Of a DNA stretch of 64,000 nucleotides, positions 54,485-62,314 are shown in pieces. Origin of the DNA: Verrucomicrobiota bacterium (lineage in GTDB: Bacteria; Verrucomicrobiota; Verrucomicrobiia; Limisphaerales; SIBE01); contig JAIPJX010000006.1 of the NCBI GenBank assembly GCA_021733945.1, positions 17,947 through 81,946 of the forward strand, written 5' to 3'. The notes beneath the pieces were generated by a model, which ran no database searches, was not told where the DNA came from, and saw only the letters and a program-made list of their open reading frames with translations. Numbering within the stretch: position 1 is the first letter of the stretch; each line of letters starts with the position of its first letter. A program made the translations under genes and the position numbers.

Positions 54485-54602
54485 AGGGTGGAGCGAACCG
54501 CACTGCCATTCGTTTGAGAACTGAAATGGTAGGGCGAAGCGTCCTCGCTGAGCCGCTCAACCGCTTGTCGGCTCAGCGGGACGCTTCGCCCTGCCATCCG
54601 GA
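54485..54602 (+). repeat. Interspersed palindromic repeat A, copy 4
   Basis: AGGGTGGAGCGAACCGCACT, GCCATTCGTTTGAGAACTGA, GGTAGGGCGAAGCGTCCTCG, CTGAGCCGCTCAACCGC and GGGACGCTTCGCCCTGCC. It separates the AAA ATPase gene from the decarboxylase gene within the operon. Confidence 0.85.
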
Positions 54603-54657
54603 GTGACAGCCCGGGCACGAACCCAGTTCACCTCCGCAGACAATAAAGGGATCGGTT

Positions 54658-55191
54658 TCATTGGGATCCGGATCGGGAGGGAGTCGGGTTGCCTCCCGGA
54701 GTTCCGGAGACATCTGCATCCCCAGGCACAACCAAAGCGGCGTCGGCCCTGCGCTCTGCCGCCGCACTCCACAGGGCGGCGGGTTTCCGGGAGCGGAGGG
54801 AAGGACCACGGGTGATGGTCTGCACTGTGGCCGTGGCCGGTGCGAACCCCTCGATGATCCGGTCCTGGATTCGTCGGGCGATTGCGGGATCCCCGCAGGT
54901 AAACACATCGATGGCGGCATATCCGTGTTCCGGCCACGTATGCACGGTGATGTGGCTCTCGGCGATCACCACCACCCCGGACAAACCGTGGGGATTAAAC
55001 TGGTGAAACACCGATTCCACCACGTGCGCGCCCGCCTGCGTCGCCGAATCAATCAGAAGCGCCTCCAGCTTTTCCCTGTCCCTCAGCAGCGCCCCGGGGC
55101 ACTGGTTGAGTTCGATCAGGGCGTGCGTTCCCAGCGCCCGCGTGGGGGCGCTGGGTGATCGGGGCGTCTGGTTTTGAATGGCAGCGGGCAC
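54658..55191 (-). CDS. speH: S-adenosylmethionine decarboxylase proenzyme (SpeH type)
   Basis: 177 residues from GTG at 55191. It matches prokaryotic AdoMet decarboxylase: RALGTHALIELNQCPG, then the self-cleavage site ESHITVHTWPEHGYAA with Ser79 (becomes the pyruvoyl group) and His84, and Cys99 (VFTCGD). It makes decarboxylated AdoMet, the aminopropyl donor for spermidine. The enzyme body normally ends near residue 130; the last 45 residues (LWSAAAERRADAALVVPGDA onwards) come from repeat B-type DNA and are probably a non-homologous tail. It lies 9 bp downstream of pspA in the same operon as an aminopropyltransferase. Confidence 0.88.
   Translation of the reverse strand: MPAAIQNQTPRSPSAPTRALGTHALIELNQCPGALLRDREKLEALLIDSATQAGAHVVESVFHQFNPHGLSGVVVIAESHITVHTWPEHGYAAIDVFTCGDPAIARRIQDRIIEGFAPATATVQTITRGPSLRSRKPAALWSAAAERRADAALVVPGDADVSGTPGGNPTPSRSGSQ
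54720..54790 (+). repeat. Partial repeat B inside the speH 3' end
   Basis: Reads ACAACCAAAGCGGCGTCGGC, CTGCGCTCTGCCGCCGCACT and CCACAGGGCGGCGGGTTT, matching 52980-53040. It lies inside the open frame of speH and so supplies about 20 of its C-terminal residues. Confidence 0.75.
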
Positions 55192-55200
55192 CGCAGTTTT

Positions 55201-55887
55201 TCAGGCGTTTCCGAGTCTGGCTTTCAGGGCGGCCAGCTTGTCGTTTACTTCCACCGAAGCGGCGGAACCTCCCATGTTCGCGAACTCCTTCTCGAGCGCA
55301 TCCCCGGTGGACACCTCCGCCAGCTCCTTCGCGGCATCGGCTTCGTACGATTGCCGTTCCGCCTTGGCCTTCATGCGCGCCATGAGGTCGTCCGCCCGGT
55401 TGTTGCCGGAAATCCGGGCTTTGGCTTCGTAAATGTCCTTCTTGACCTGGGCCGCCTTGCTCTGCGCGATGATGAAGTCCTTGTTTCGCTTAAACTCGGA
55501 GAGTTCGTCGCCCATCTTGAGGATTTCTTTTTTGAGCTCATCGACCGAAGCCCGCTGGGTCTGCCACTGGGTGTCGAGGGTGGTCATCTTTTGTTCGTGC
55601 TCGGTGGCACGCTGGAGGGCGCGCACCGCGAGTTCCTCCTTGCCGGCCTTGAGCGCCATTTCCGCCTTTTGTTCCCAGGTGAATTTTTCGGCCTTTTCCT
55701 TTTCGAGCATGGCCTTGGTGGCACGCTCGGTGGCGATGCAGCTTTGCACCGCCTTCCGTGCTTCCTGGATTTGTTTGTCCTTGTCCCGAATCGCCTGCTC
55801 CAGCATGAGTTCGGGTTTTTCCAATTTATCGACCACCTTGTTCGTTGCGGCCTGTCCGATTTTGAAGATACGTGCGAAAATGCTCAT
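55201..55887 (-). CDS. pspA: PspA/IM30 (Vipp1-like) membrane-stress protein
   Basis: 228 residues, nearly all helical. It opens with the amphipathic MSIFARIFKIGQAATNKVVD, then KLEKPELMLEQAIRDKDKQI, the coiled coil of PspA/IM30 (LEKEKAEKFTWEQKAEMALK, then KAGKEELAVRALQRATEHEQ) and a C-terminal GDALEKEFANMG. It should bind and stabilise damaged inner membrane as an ESCRT-III-like polymer. It lies 42 bp after the DUF2170-like gene, the same neighbour pair as yjfI-yjfJ in E. coli. Confidence 0.9.
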   Translation of the reverse strand: MSIFARIFKIGQAATNKVVDKLEKPELMLEQAIRDKDKQIQEARKAVQSCIATERATKAMLEKEKAEKFTWEQKAEMALKAGKEELAVRALQRATEHEQKMTTLDTQWQTQRASVDELKKEILKMGDELSEFKRNKDFIIAQSKAAQVKKDIYEAKARISGNNRADDLMARMKAKAERQSYEADAAKELAEVSTGDALEKEFANMGGSAASVEVNDKLAALKARLGNA

Positions 55888-55929
55888 TCTAAAAATGGGG
55901 TTCGAGTTTCGATTTCAGGTTCACCGGAT

Positions 55930-56346
55930 TCAGGCGTTGCCGGCGGCCGGGGTCAGGAGCTCCTCCGCCCGATCCACGGCGAGTTCCAAAGCGTCGAATA
56001 CACTGAGAATCTCGTGGTCATTCAGACTGCCGATCTCGCGGCTCTCCACCAGAACCAGGCGCGGATCCTCGGGGTTCGTGTTGTTGATTCCGAAACTGAC
56101 CGGAAGGATCTCCGTGTTGAGATCCAGCAGCTTGAAGTGCAGGGAAGCCGGACCAAAGGCGTGCAGGTTTCCCAGGTCGATTTCGAAGTAGAGAGATTTC
56201 TCGTCGATCTTGACGAACACGGGCAGTTCCTCGGGTCGGCTGACCCGGTAGACCGAGTTCCCCAGATCCTCAACATCGAAGCCGTGGAGCATGAGAAACC
56301 GGCTTAATTCCTCTTGTTTTTCTATTTTTACGATCACTTCTTTCAT
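55930..56346 (-). CDS. DUF2170 (YjfI-like) protein
   Basis: 138 residues from ATG at 56346; the frame extends to 56379 but the ATG before EVIVKIEKQEEL is better. The C-terminal half contains LHFKLLDLNTEILPVSFGIN and REIGSLNDHEILSVFDALEL, the DUF2170 pattern. In E. coli the relative YjfI stands directly before the PspA-type YjfJ, as here. No catalytic residues are known; it is probably a partner of PspA. It follows the K+ channel gene by 33 bp. Confidence 0.78.
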   Translation of the reverse strand: MKEVIVKIEKQEELSRFLMLHGFDVEDLGNSVYRVSRPEELPVFVKIDEKSLYFEIDLGNLHAFGPASLHFKLLDLNTEILPVSFGINNTNPEDPRLVLVESREIGSLNDHEILSVFDALELAVDRAEELLTPAAGNA

Positions 56347-56379
56347 GGTTCTATGGATTTGGTTGACGGGTGGCGGCAT

Positions 56380-57477
56380 TCACCGGACCCGTTTTTGTTC
56401 GATCTCGCGTTCAATGGAAAGAAAATCCTCCAGCTGATCGGCCAGGATGATCAGCTGATCTCCGGATTCCACAATCGTCTGGGTCGAAGGATTGAGATGG
56501 TGTTCCCCCTGTTTGACAATGCCGACCACCTGGATGTTGGCGGGATGATCCAGTGCGGCGATCTGCAGGTCCCGGATGCTGGCGCCTGCCAGGGAAGTCG
56601 GATGCACGTAAAACTGGCTGCCGGTGCGACTGGTGGTCAGTTGCTCAAAAGTCTTGTGAATGCCCGGATACAAAAACTCCTGGACGATGAGGCGCTCCTT
56701 GAGCTTGTCCGAAACCACGAGGCCGTCGGTTCCCGCCCGGTGCATCATCTTCAGGCTCGCCGAGCTGACCACTTCAACCACCGTCTTGATGGGGGTGCCG
56801 GTCTCGGCCTCGATCATCTCGATGATCGAACCGATTGCGTAGGACTGCGCGTCGCACGCCGGATCATCCGGCCTGGCGGGCAGGATAAACACCCCGGCGC
56901 ACTTGAGAATATTGGCCTGGAAAAGGGTTTCTTCCTGGGTCGGCAGTCCGCGCACGAACAGAATGCCGCGCTTTTTCAGGGGACCGGGCAGTTCCTGGAA
57001 ATCGTTCGTCACGAGGACGACCGGTTTGCCCTGGCATCCGGGCGTTCCCTCAAGCTCGTCAAGCAGCTGAAGCGTTTTTTCCAAGCTGGGACAGTTGCAG
57101 ATGATGATATGATTCGTCTCCGAAATTTTCATAGCGCCTTTACGTTTTTTGGACACCCGTTCCAGCACGGCTTCCGTGACCGTGGCCAGGAGATAACCGA
57201 GCAAACCGATGCCGACGATGAAACAGGGATAAGCCACGAGGAATCGCCCGACAAACGATTTTGGAAAATAATCCCCGTAACCCACGGTCGTCATGGTGAC
57301 CATTGCCCACCAGAGCGAGTCCGGCAGACTCAACCCTTCCTGATGCCCGCGTTCGGCAAAATAAAATGCAAGGCCGAACACCAGGTTCAATGCGAACGCC
57401 GCGCACAACACTCCGATCAACCGCGCGCTTGTATCGCTGCGGTTCTGGAGGAGTTTCCTGATCAGGGTGAACAACAT
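56380..57477 (-). CDS. Potassium channel with cytoplasmic RCK (TrkA-N/C) domains
   Basis: 365 residues. A two-membrane-helix channel core (about 20-40 and 80-100) encloses the selectivity filter TTVGYGDYFP (Thr64-Asp69) and pore helix. The cytoplasmic part has a Rossmann-type RCK-N domain (HIIICNCPSLEKTLQLLDEL) and a TrkA-C part (GASIRDLQIAALDHPANIQV, then GDQLIILADQLEDFL). The form resembles MthK-type ligand-gated channels. In this operon it may let K+ leave or enter when the membrane is damaged, a job that would suit PspA and polyamines, though this is inference. Confidence 0.88.
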   Translation of the reverse strand: MLFTLIRKLLQNRSDTSARLIGVLCAAFALNLVFGLAFYFAERGHQEGLSLPDSLWWAMVTMTTVGYGDYFPKSFVGRFLVAYPCFIVGIGLLGYLLATVTEAVLERVSKKRKGAMKISETNHIIICNCPSLEKTLQLLDELEGTPGCQGKPVVLVTNDFQELPGPLKKRGILFVRGLPTQEETLFQANILKCAGVFILPARPDDPACDAQSYAIGSIIEMIEAETGTPIKTVVEVVSSASLKMMHRAGTDGLVVSDKLKERLIVQEFLYPGIHKTFEQLTTSRTGSQFYVHPTSLAGASIRDLQIAALDHPANIQVVGIVKQGEHHLNPSTQTIVESGDQLIILADQLEDFLSIEREIEQKRVR

Positions 57478-57500
57478 GGTCCGGAATGGCGCACGTCCGC

Positions 57501-58310
57501 CTAGAGTTCCCAGGGTTCCCGCCAGAGCTCCGGCGGCCTGGGTTCGTCATCGAAAGTATTGGATTTGGCCGCCAGAACCCGAACCGCCTCCTGCGTTTTG
57601 CGGCCGGGCCCGTCCGAGACACTGTGTTCGATCTGCCGGTACGGCGATTCTTCACGCGAGTGCAACTGCTCGATCAGCTGCAGCCCCTGCCCGATCACAT
57701 CCTTGAGGACGCTCTCGCCGGGCACGGGCCCGTCTTCGCCCTCCCACCCGAGCTGCTCGACTTTCAGGGCCGAGTTGCAGATGTTGAGAATCTCGTCCCA
57801 GACATTGCCGAGCAGGAGATCAAATTCCCAGCCTGTGGTCGCCCGCCCGAACCGTCCTTCGTTCAGGAAACTCATAAAAACGATCTCCACCGGATCGATC
57901 CCCTTGTAGGCGGCGACCGCGACCCGCAGGTCCTCCCAGCGTTCATCGCCCAAATATTTCTTCCAGCTCTCCTTGTTGTCGAACTCGAAATACCGAGCCA
58001 TGGCGAAGGTGCCTTCTCCCAGATCGACGGCACAGAACACATCGAAGAATGTGAGGAAATCGGAATAGCGCCGCATGAACCGTTCAAGCGCCTGTCGCCC
58101 TTTCGTGGTCGGAGCGTACCGTTCCTCTTCCTTGATCTCCACCAGATCCCGGACCAGCAACCATTCGAGCACCGGCTCCAGATCTTCCTCCCCGTTCTCC
58201 AGCATCAGACTGAAAGATTTCGGGGCATTGATCATGTACTCCAGCAGATAGATGCCGGCGAACTGCCGTTTCCGTTCCTCAGGGACGGTGTATGCGGAGG
58301 GAGATGCCAT
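57501..58310 (-). CDS. Winged-helix-like protein of the PspA/polyamine locus, unknown function
   Basis: 269 residues, no membrane segment. The N-terminal third resembles a winged helix (LLEYMINAPKSFSLMLENGE, then EWLLVRDLVEIKEEERYAPT). The middle is rich in aromatic and acidic residues (FFDVFCAVDLGEGTFAMARY). The C-terminus is acidic with GLQLIEQLHSREESPYRQIE. I do not recognise the family with confidence. It is placed 23 bp from the K+ channel gene and 8 bp from the DUF350 gene, so it is certainly part of the operon. A regulatory or adaptor role is a guess. Confidence 0.6.
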   Translation of the reverse strand: MASPSAYTVPEERKRQFAGIYLLEYMINAPKSFSLMLENGEEDLEPVLEWLLVRDLVEIKEEERYAPTTKGRQALERFMRRYSDFLTFFDVFCAVDLGEGTFAMARYFEFDNKESWKKYLGDERWEDLRVAVAAYKGIDPVEIVFMSFLNEGRFGRATTGWEFDLLLGNVWDEILNICNSALKVEQLGWEGEDGPVPGESVLKDVIGQGLQLIEQLHSREESPYRQIEHSVSDGPGRKTQEAVRVLAAKSNTFDDEPRPPELWREPWEL

Positions 58311-58318
58311 GGGTGCGC

Positions 58319-59227
58319 TCAGTGGAACAGGGTTGAGAGAATCAGGGCCAGGCCAATGGCCGCCGTGCCTTCGATGAGGGCCGCGCCCCAGTTGCGATCC
58401 CTGGATATTTCTTCATCCAGCAGCGATCCGGGCAGGATGAACTTGTCCACTGCGTAGCGGCAGATCGAAAGCAGACACACGCAAATGGCGAACCAGACCC
58501 CCAGGCCAATCAGGGAATCGCTCGAGATGAGGTAACTCGAAAGCAACATGCCGATGGCCGCCAGAGTCATCCCGAAACCAACACCCGCCGCCGCGTTGTC
58601 CCGCTCGATCTCGTCATGCAGGTTGTAAGCGCTGATCTTCTGGTAAACCAGGCCAAAGACAATGAAGGCGATCTGACAACAAGCGAAGTAGAGCAGGGTG
58701 GATCCAATGTCAGCGATCAGACTTCCGGAACCTTCCCCGTGGGTCGCGGCTTGAATCACAAACGCCGAACCGACATACGAACCCGCCTGCACGGCACCGG
58801 TGCCGACGTTGTGGTCCTCCACCAGCTCCTTGACGTTGCTGAACCGGTTCAACAGCAGCTTGTCGTTGGCCACCCGGGCGACCTGCAGCAGCAGTATGCC
58901 GAAGACCGACCAGAGTGCGGTGCTTCCGATGTCCATCCAGAGCAGCTTCCGCGCGTCTTCGACCCCGGTCGCCGCGATGTCCTGCCTCAGCACACCCCAC
59001 ACGATGACGCCGATCGCCAGCATGTAGCCCGCGAACGAGACGGCGATTGCCTTGTTGTCCTTTTCCGTCAGCTGCTCGGACAGGTTGTACGGCGTGGTGA
59101 AGTCATTGATGCATTTGCCAATCCAGAGGATGACAATGGACAGGACAAGAAAGGTCAGAGCTTGCGGATCGAAGAGCGCCAGAGCGTCTCCGGTTCCGAA
59201 CAATCTTTGAGTAATGCTGGTTTCCAT
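58319..59227 (-). CDS. DUF350 family membrane protein (two DUF350 units)
   Basis: 302 residues with about eight membrane segments. Four similar units begin with an acidic/Asn pattern: LTEKDNKAIAVSFAGYMLAI, VEDHNVGTGAVQAGSYVGSA, IERDNAAAGVGFGMTLAAIG and ISRDRNWGAALIEGTAAIGL. This is the DUF350 (YjfL) repeat, here doubled. The family is found next to PspA-like and DUF2170 genes in E. coli (yjfL). Its function is unknown; transport or membrane sensing is possible. Its start is 23 bp after the EF-hand-like gene stop. Confidence 0.82.
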   Translation of the reverse strand: METSITQRLFGTGDALALFDPQALTFLVLSIVILWIGKCINDFTTPYNLSEQLTEKDNKAIAVSFAGYMLAIGVIVWGVLRQDIAATGVEDARKLLWMDIGSTALWSVFGILLLQVARVANDKLLLNRFSNVKELVEDHNVGTGAVQAGSYVGSAFVIQAATHGEGSGSLIADIGSTLLYFACCQIAFIVFGLVYQKISAYNLHDEIERDNAAAGVGFGMTLAAIGMLLSSYLISSDSLIGLGVWFAICVCLLSICRYAVDKFILPGSLLDEEISRDRNWGAALIEGTAAIGLALILSTLFH

Positions 59228-59250
59228 AAGTCAGGTTTCGGTGAACGTTT

Positions 59251-60120
59251 TTATTTGCCACCACTTCGGAAGCTGGAGGTGCGGGAGGAACGAACGGTGG
59301 GAGATGGCCGGCTGACGGTTTTCGAACCGAAGCCGCCGCTCTGAACCTGCTTCGATGGGTTGCGGGCTTGAAAGCTTTTCTGGGAAGTCGTCGGGCTTTT
59401 GAGCGGTGCCTTGATGTTGGCCGCAGATTTGCCCGCGTTGGGGGAGGCGGGCTTGCTGGTCAACGTGCTGGCATTGGCCCGGTTCCAGTTCGAACGGCTG
59501 GTCGTGCGGCTCACGTCGCTGCGATAGGCATCATAACTGCGTGTCGTGTAGGGGCGGTAGTCGGTGGGATGATTGTTGTATCCCCAGGGCGAACTGTAGA
59601 AGGGCCGGTTGGCGCTGAACAGCCAGCCCACCAGAAGCAAATCCGTCAGGGACGTCTGGCTGTGGTAGTAGTGGTTCGAACCATACATCGCCGGATTTCC
59701 GTAGGTCTGCAGATTGGCCTGTCCGTCGCTCGTTTTTTCGATTTCAATCGTGGCAACCTCCTGCGTCTGTCCTTCGGCGAGATCAACCGTCAGCGAGAAT
59801 CCCTTGACGGTTCCGGAGCCGTATTCGGTGACCTTGACGAAATCCACCTTGCCGTCCTCGTCCAGATCAAGATTGTTGACGCCGGTGGAGGCATCGTTGA
59901 GCAGGCGCTCAAACTCCTCACCCGTCTTCGCACGTTTGACCAGCTCGCCCACCGCCTGCAGGTCCAGTCCCGCCGCCGCGTCCTGAGTCACGGTCTGTTG
60001 CACGGTGACGTTGTAGTTGTCGCCGTATCGGGCGCTGGAGCGACTGGTGCAGCTTCGCAGGTTGGACAGCACAACCAAAACGACGATGACGCCGATTCCA
60101 AAATTGAAGAGTGAATTCAT
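59251..60120 (-). CDS. Membrane-anchored protein with EF-hand-like motif and Ser/Arg-rich tail
   Basis: 289 residues. An N-terminal membrane anchor (FGIGVIVVLVVLSNLRSC) is followed by a beta-rich domain with an EF-hand-like loop, NNLDLDEDGKVDFVKVTEYG (about 85-104). A hydrophobic or aromatic stretch (LLLVGWLFSANRPFYSSPW) and a long Ser/Arg/Lys tail with SSRTSSFRSGGK end follow. E. coli has YjfM (DUF1190) at a similar place in its yjf locus, but I cannot show homology. The calcium-like loop suggests sensing of divalent ions; function unknown. Confidence 0.6.
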   Translation of the reverse strand: MNSLFNFGIGVIVVLVVLSNLRSCTSRSSARYGDNYNVTVQQTVTQDAAAGLDLQAVGELVKRAKTGEEFERLLNDASTGVNNLDLDEDGKVDFVKVTEYGSGTVKGFSLTVDLAEGQTQEVATIEIEKTSDGQANLQTYGNPAMYGSNHYYHSQTSLTDLLLVGWLFSANRPFYSSPWGYNNHPTDYRPYTTRSYDAYRSDVSRTTSRSNWNRANASTLTSKPASPNAGKSAANIKAPLKSPTTSQKSFQARNPSKQVQSGGFGSKTVSRPSPTVRSSRTSSFRSGGK

Positions 60121-60177
60121 ATCAGTTGGTTCACGGATTTAAACGGTTGATCATGATACATGGTTTGTCTTCGATGG

Positions 60178-61899
60178 CTACATCATGCCACGCCGGTTTT
60201 TCCAGGCGTCGAGATAGTAGTTGTGGATGCAGGGGTTCGTGATCGTGTTCACCGCATTTTCACCGGTAACAAGGTCGTTCCTGCCGAACGAAAGCGAAGC
60301 CCTCACCAATTCAGGCGTGAGGTATTGCGTCGGCTCCGCCCAATCCGGAAGGCTCGTGAGCCGGTTCCGAAGCTCCGATGCGTCCGTGTTGGAGTCGCGT
60401 CCCCCGATCCACCATCCCCATTCACCGAACGAAGGCACGTTGTCGTGGTAGGGCACGACACTGAGCCCGGCGGATTCCATCGTGCGCCCGACGCAGAGAA
60501 AAACTTCCTTCGCGTGGTAGGGAGAGGTCGACTGCGTGACGAGGATGCCATCCGCGTTGAGCCGCTGCCGGAGGAACCCGTAGAAATGTTGACTGTACAG
60601 CTTGGCCAGTTCCACCGAGTTCGGATCCGGGAAATCCACAAGGATCACATCATACATGCCCCGGACCTGCGCGACGAATGCCGCCGCATCGATGTTGAGC
60701 ACGGACACGGTGGCAACCTCCCGGGTATGATCCGGATCAAATTCCGTGGAACGTCCAATGGTGACGGTAGCCTGGCCGGACTCCACGATCGCGCCGTTCT
60801 TGAGGGTGTGCAGTTTCGCCGAGGCAAGACTGTTCTGGTTGAGCCTCACGAAATGTTCGTTGTGCGCCGCCAGTTCGGTCATGTCCGGATCGAGATCCAC
60901 CAGGGTGACGCTGCGCACGTCCGGATGCTTGAGCACCTCCCGCAACGCCAGTCCGTCGCCGCCTCCCAAAATCAGCACGTTGTCCCGACGCCTTGCGATC
61001 TGCATTGCGGGATGCACCAGCTGTTCGTGGTAGATGTGTTCATCCACGCTGTTGAACTGCAAATGACCGTTGATATAACAGGCGATGTTCCCCGAATGAC
61101 TTTCCGTGAGCACGATGTGCTGATACTTCGATGTCTCCGAGAAAATGATCCGATCCCGGTAAAGGCGCTGTTCAGCCGATTCGGTCCACGGTTTCTCGAA
61201 GAGAAAGCCGCACGCCACCAACACACCCACACCAACGATCGAGGCGCACAGACGTCCGAGGTTCTCCGTGCGATTCCGAAACGCCGCGACAAGCCCCAGG
61301 GTCGAGAGCAGTGTCGTCAGCGCGAGGATCAGACCGGTCTGAACCATTGAAAAATACCGGAACAACACGAACACCCAGAGCAGGGCTCCGATCAGAGCCC
61401 CGATGTAGTCCATCTTGAGAATCCGGGCGAGGTTGCTCTTCACATCGGCCGAGAACTGCTCGTTGATGCGGGTGATCAACGGGATTTCAAATCCGATCAA
61501 CGTGCCGATGGCACTCACCAAACCGTACTGGACCAGTGCAAAGTGGGAGGGAAACGCACTGAACACGTGCAGCATGGCGAGAGAGCCGAACCCACCCAGA
61601 AGAGCCAGGGCCGCCTGGCTCTGAGCCAGCGTGTCGATGAGCTTCCGGTCCTTCACATGCCGCTGGAGCTCGGCACCCATGCCCATGCAAAAAAGCATCA
61701 GTGCAATCACGATCGCCCACTGCTGAACGCTGTTGCCCAAAATGTCCGAGGCGATTTTGCTCAGCGTGTATTCGTAGGCCATTCCACAGCCGCCCATCAC
61801 GAACATGCACACGGCAACCGCCATGCTCTGCATCGACCTCTGGCGCGGGTTCACCCCTTGTGGGTTGGGCATGGAATGTCCTCTGGACGCCTGATTCAT
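60178..61899 (-). CDS. Membrane-anchored polyamine aminopropyltransferase (spermidine synthase family)
   Basis: 573 residues from ATG at 61899 (a GTG at 61923 is also in frame). The N-terminal half has about seven hydrophobic segments (AVAVCMFVMGGCGMAYEYTL, then WAIVIALMLFCMGMGAE). The C-terminal half is a SpeE-type Rossmann domain with ILGGGDGLALREVLKHP (around residues 305-320), SVTLVDLDPDMTELA, MYDVILVDFPDPNSVELAKL and the polyamine-site region. It should transfer the aminopropyl group of decarboxylated AdoMet to a diamine. Long membrane-fused forms with unknown substrate are known. It is the first gene of the PspA/polyamine operon, whose eighth gene makes the donor. Confidence 0.85.
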   Translation of the reverse strand: MNQASRGHSMPNPQGVNPRQRSMQSMAVAVCMFVMGGCGMAYEYTLSKIASDILGNSVQQWAIVIALMLFCMGMGAELQRHVKDRKLIDTLAQSQAALALLGGFGSLAMLHVFSAFPSHFALVQYGLVSAIGTLIGFEIPLITRINEQFSADVKSNLARILKMDYIGALIGALLWVFVLFRYFSMVQTGLILALTTLLSTLGLVAAFRNRTENLGRLCASIVGVGVLVACGFLFEKPWTESAEQRLYRDRIIFSETSKYQHIVLTESHSGNIACYINGHLQFNSVDEHIYHEQLVHPAMQIARRRDNVLILGGGDGLALREVLKHPDVRSVTLVDLDPDMTELAAHNEHFVRLNQNSLASAKLHTLKNGAIVESGQATVTIGRSTEFDPDHTREVATVSVLNIDAAAFVAQVRGMYDVILVDFPDPNSVELAKLYSQHFYGFLRQRLNADGILVTQSTSPYHAKEVFLCVGRTMESAGLSVVPYHDNVPSFGEWGWWIGGRDSNTDASELRNRLTSLPDWAEPTQYLTPELVRASLSFGRNDLVTGENAVNTITNPCIHNYYLDAWKNRRGMM

Positions 61900-62314
61900 T
61901 GGTCCAGGCTTCCTTGCTGGCACGCCGCTCGCATCGTCGTTCCACGAGCGGATGAATTGATGGAATACTTCTTTCCCAAACAGGGCCCCACCCTATCCCC
62001 TCCGCACATCCGGGACAAGGAAAAGGGCTGGCATTCAGGGCCAACCTCAGGCGCGATAACCAACAGAGGGCGTCCGGCCCCAGCCGCCAGCCGGGAATCG
62101 GCCCCAAACCACCGGTATCGTGTCCGGGTCAATTCCCCTATTTGTTTTTCGGCGGATCTGCGCACGCCGGGAATCCTGTGACGGCCCGCGATTTTTGGGC
62201 AGTACACTCTCGGGAAATAATTGTAAACCACGCCCGCGCGATCCGGGAACGATTGCATCGACGACCGTGGACTTGCTCGACGGCGGGGCTTCGGTGCGTA
62301 TAGAGTGACGACGG
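61900..62314. promoter_or_regulatory. Divergent intergenic region between the polyamine/PspA operon and cobA-hemD
   Basis: 415 bases. Upstream of the minus-strand operon there should be one promoter and upstream of cobA-hemD another. TATAGAGTG just before the cobA-hemD start (about 62299) looks like a -10 but its -35 spacing is not standard. No repeats or ORF of interest were seen. Confidence 0.4.
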
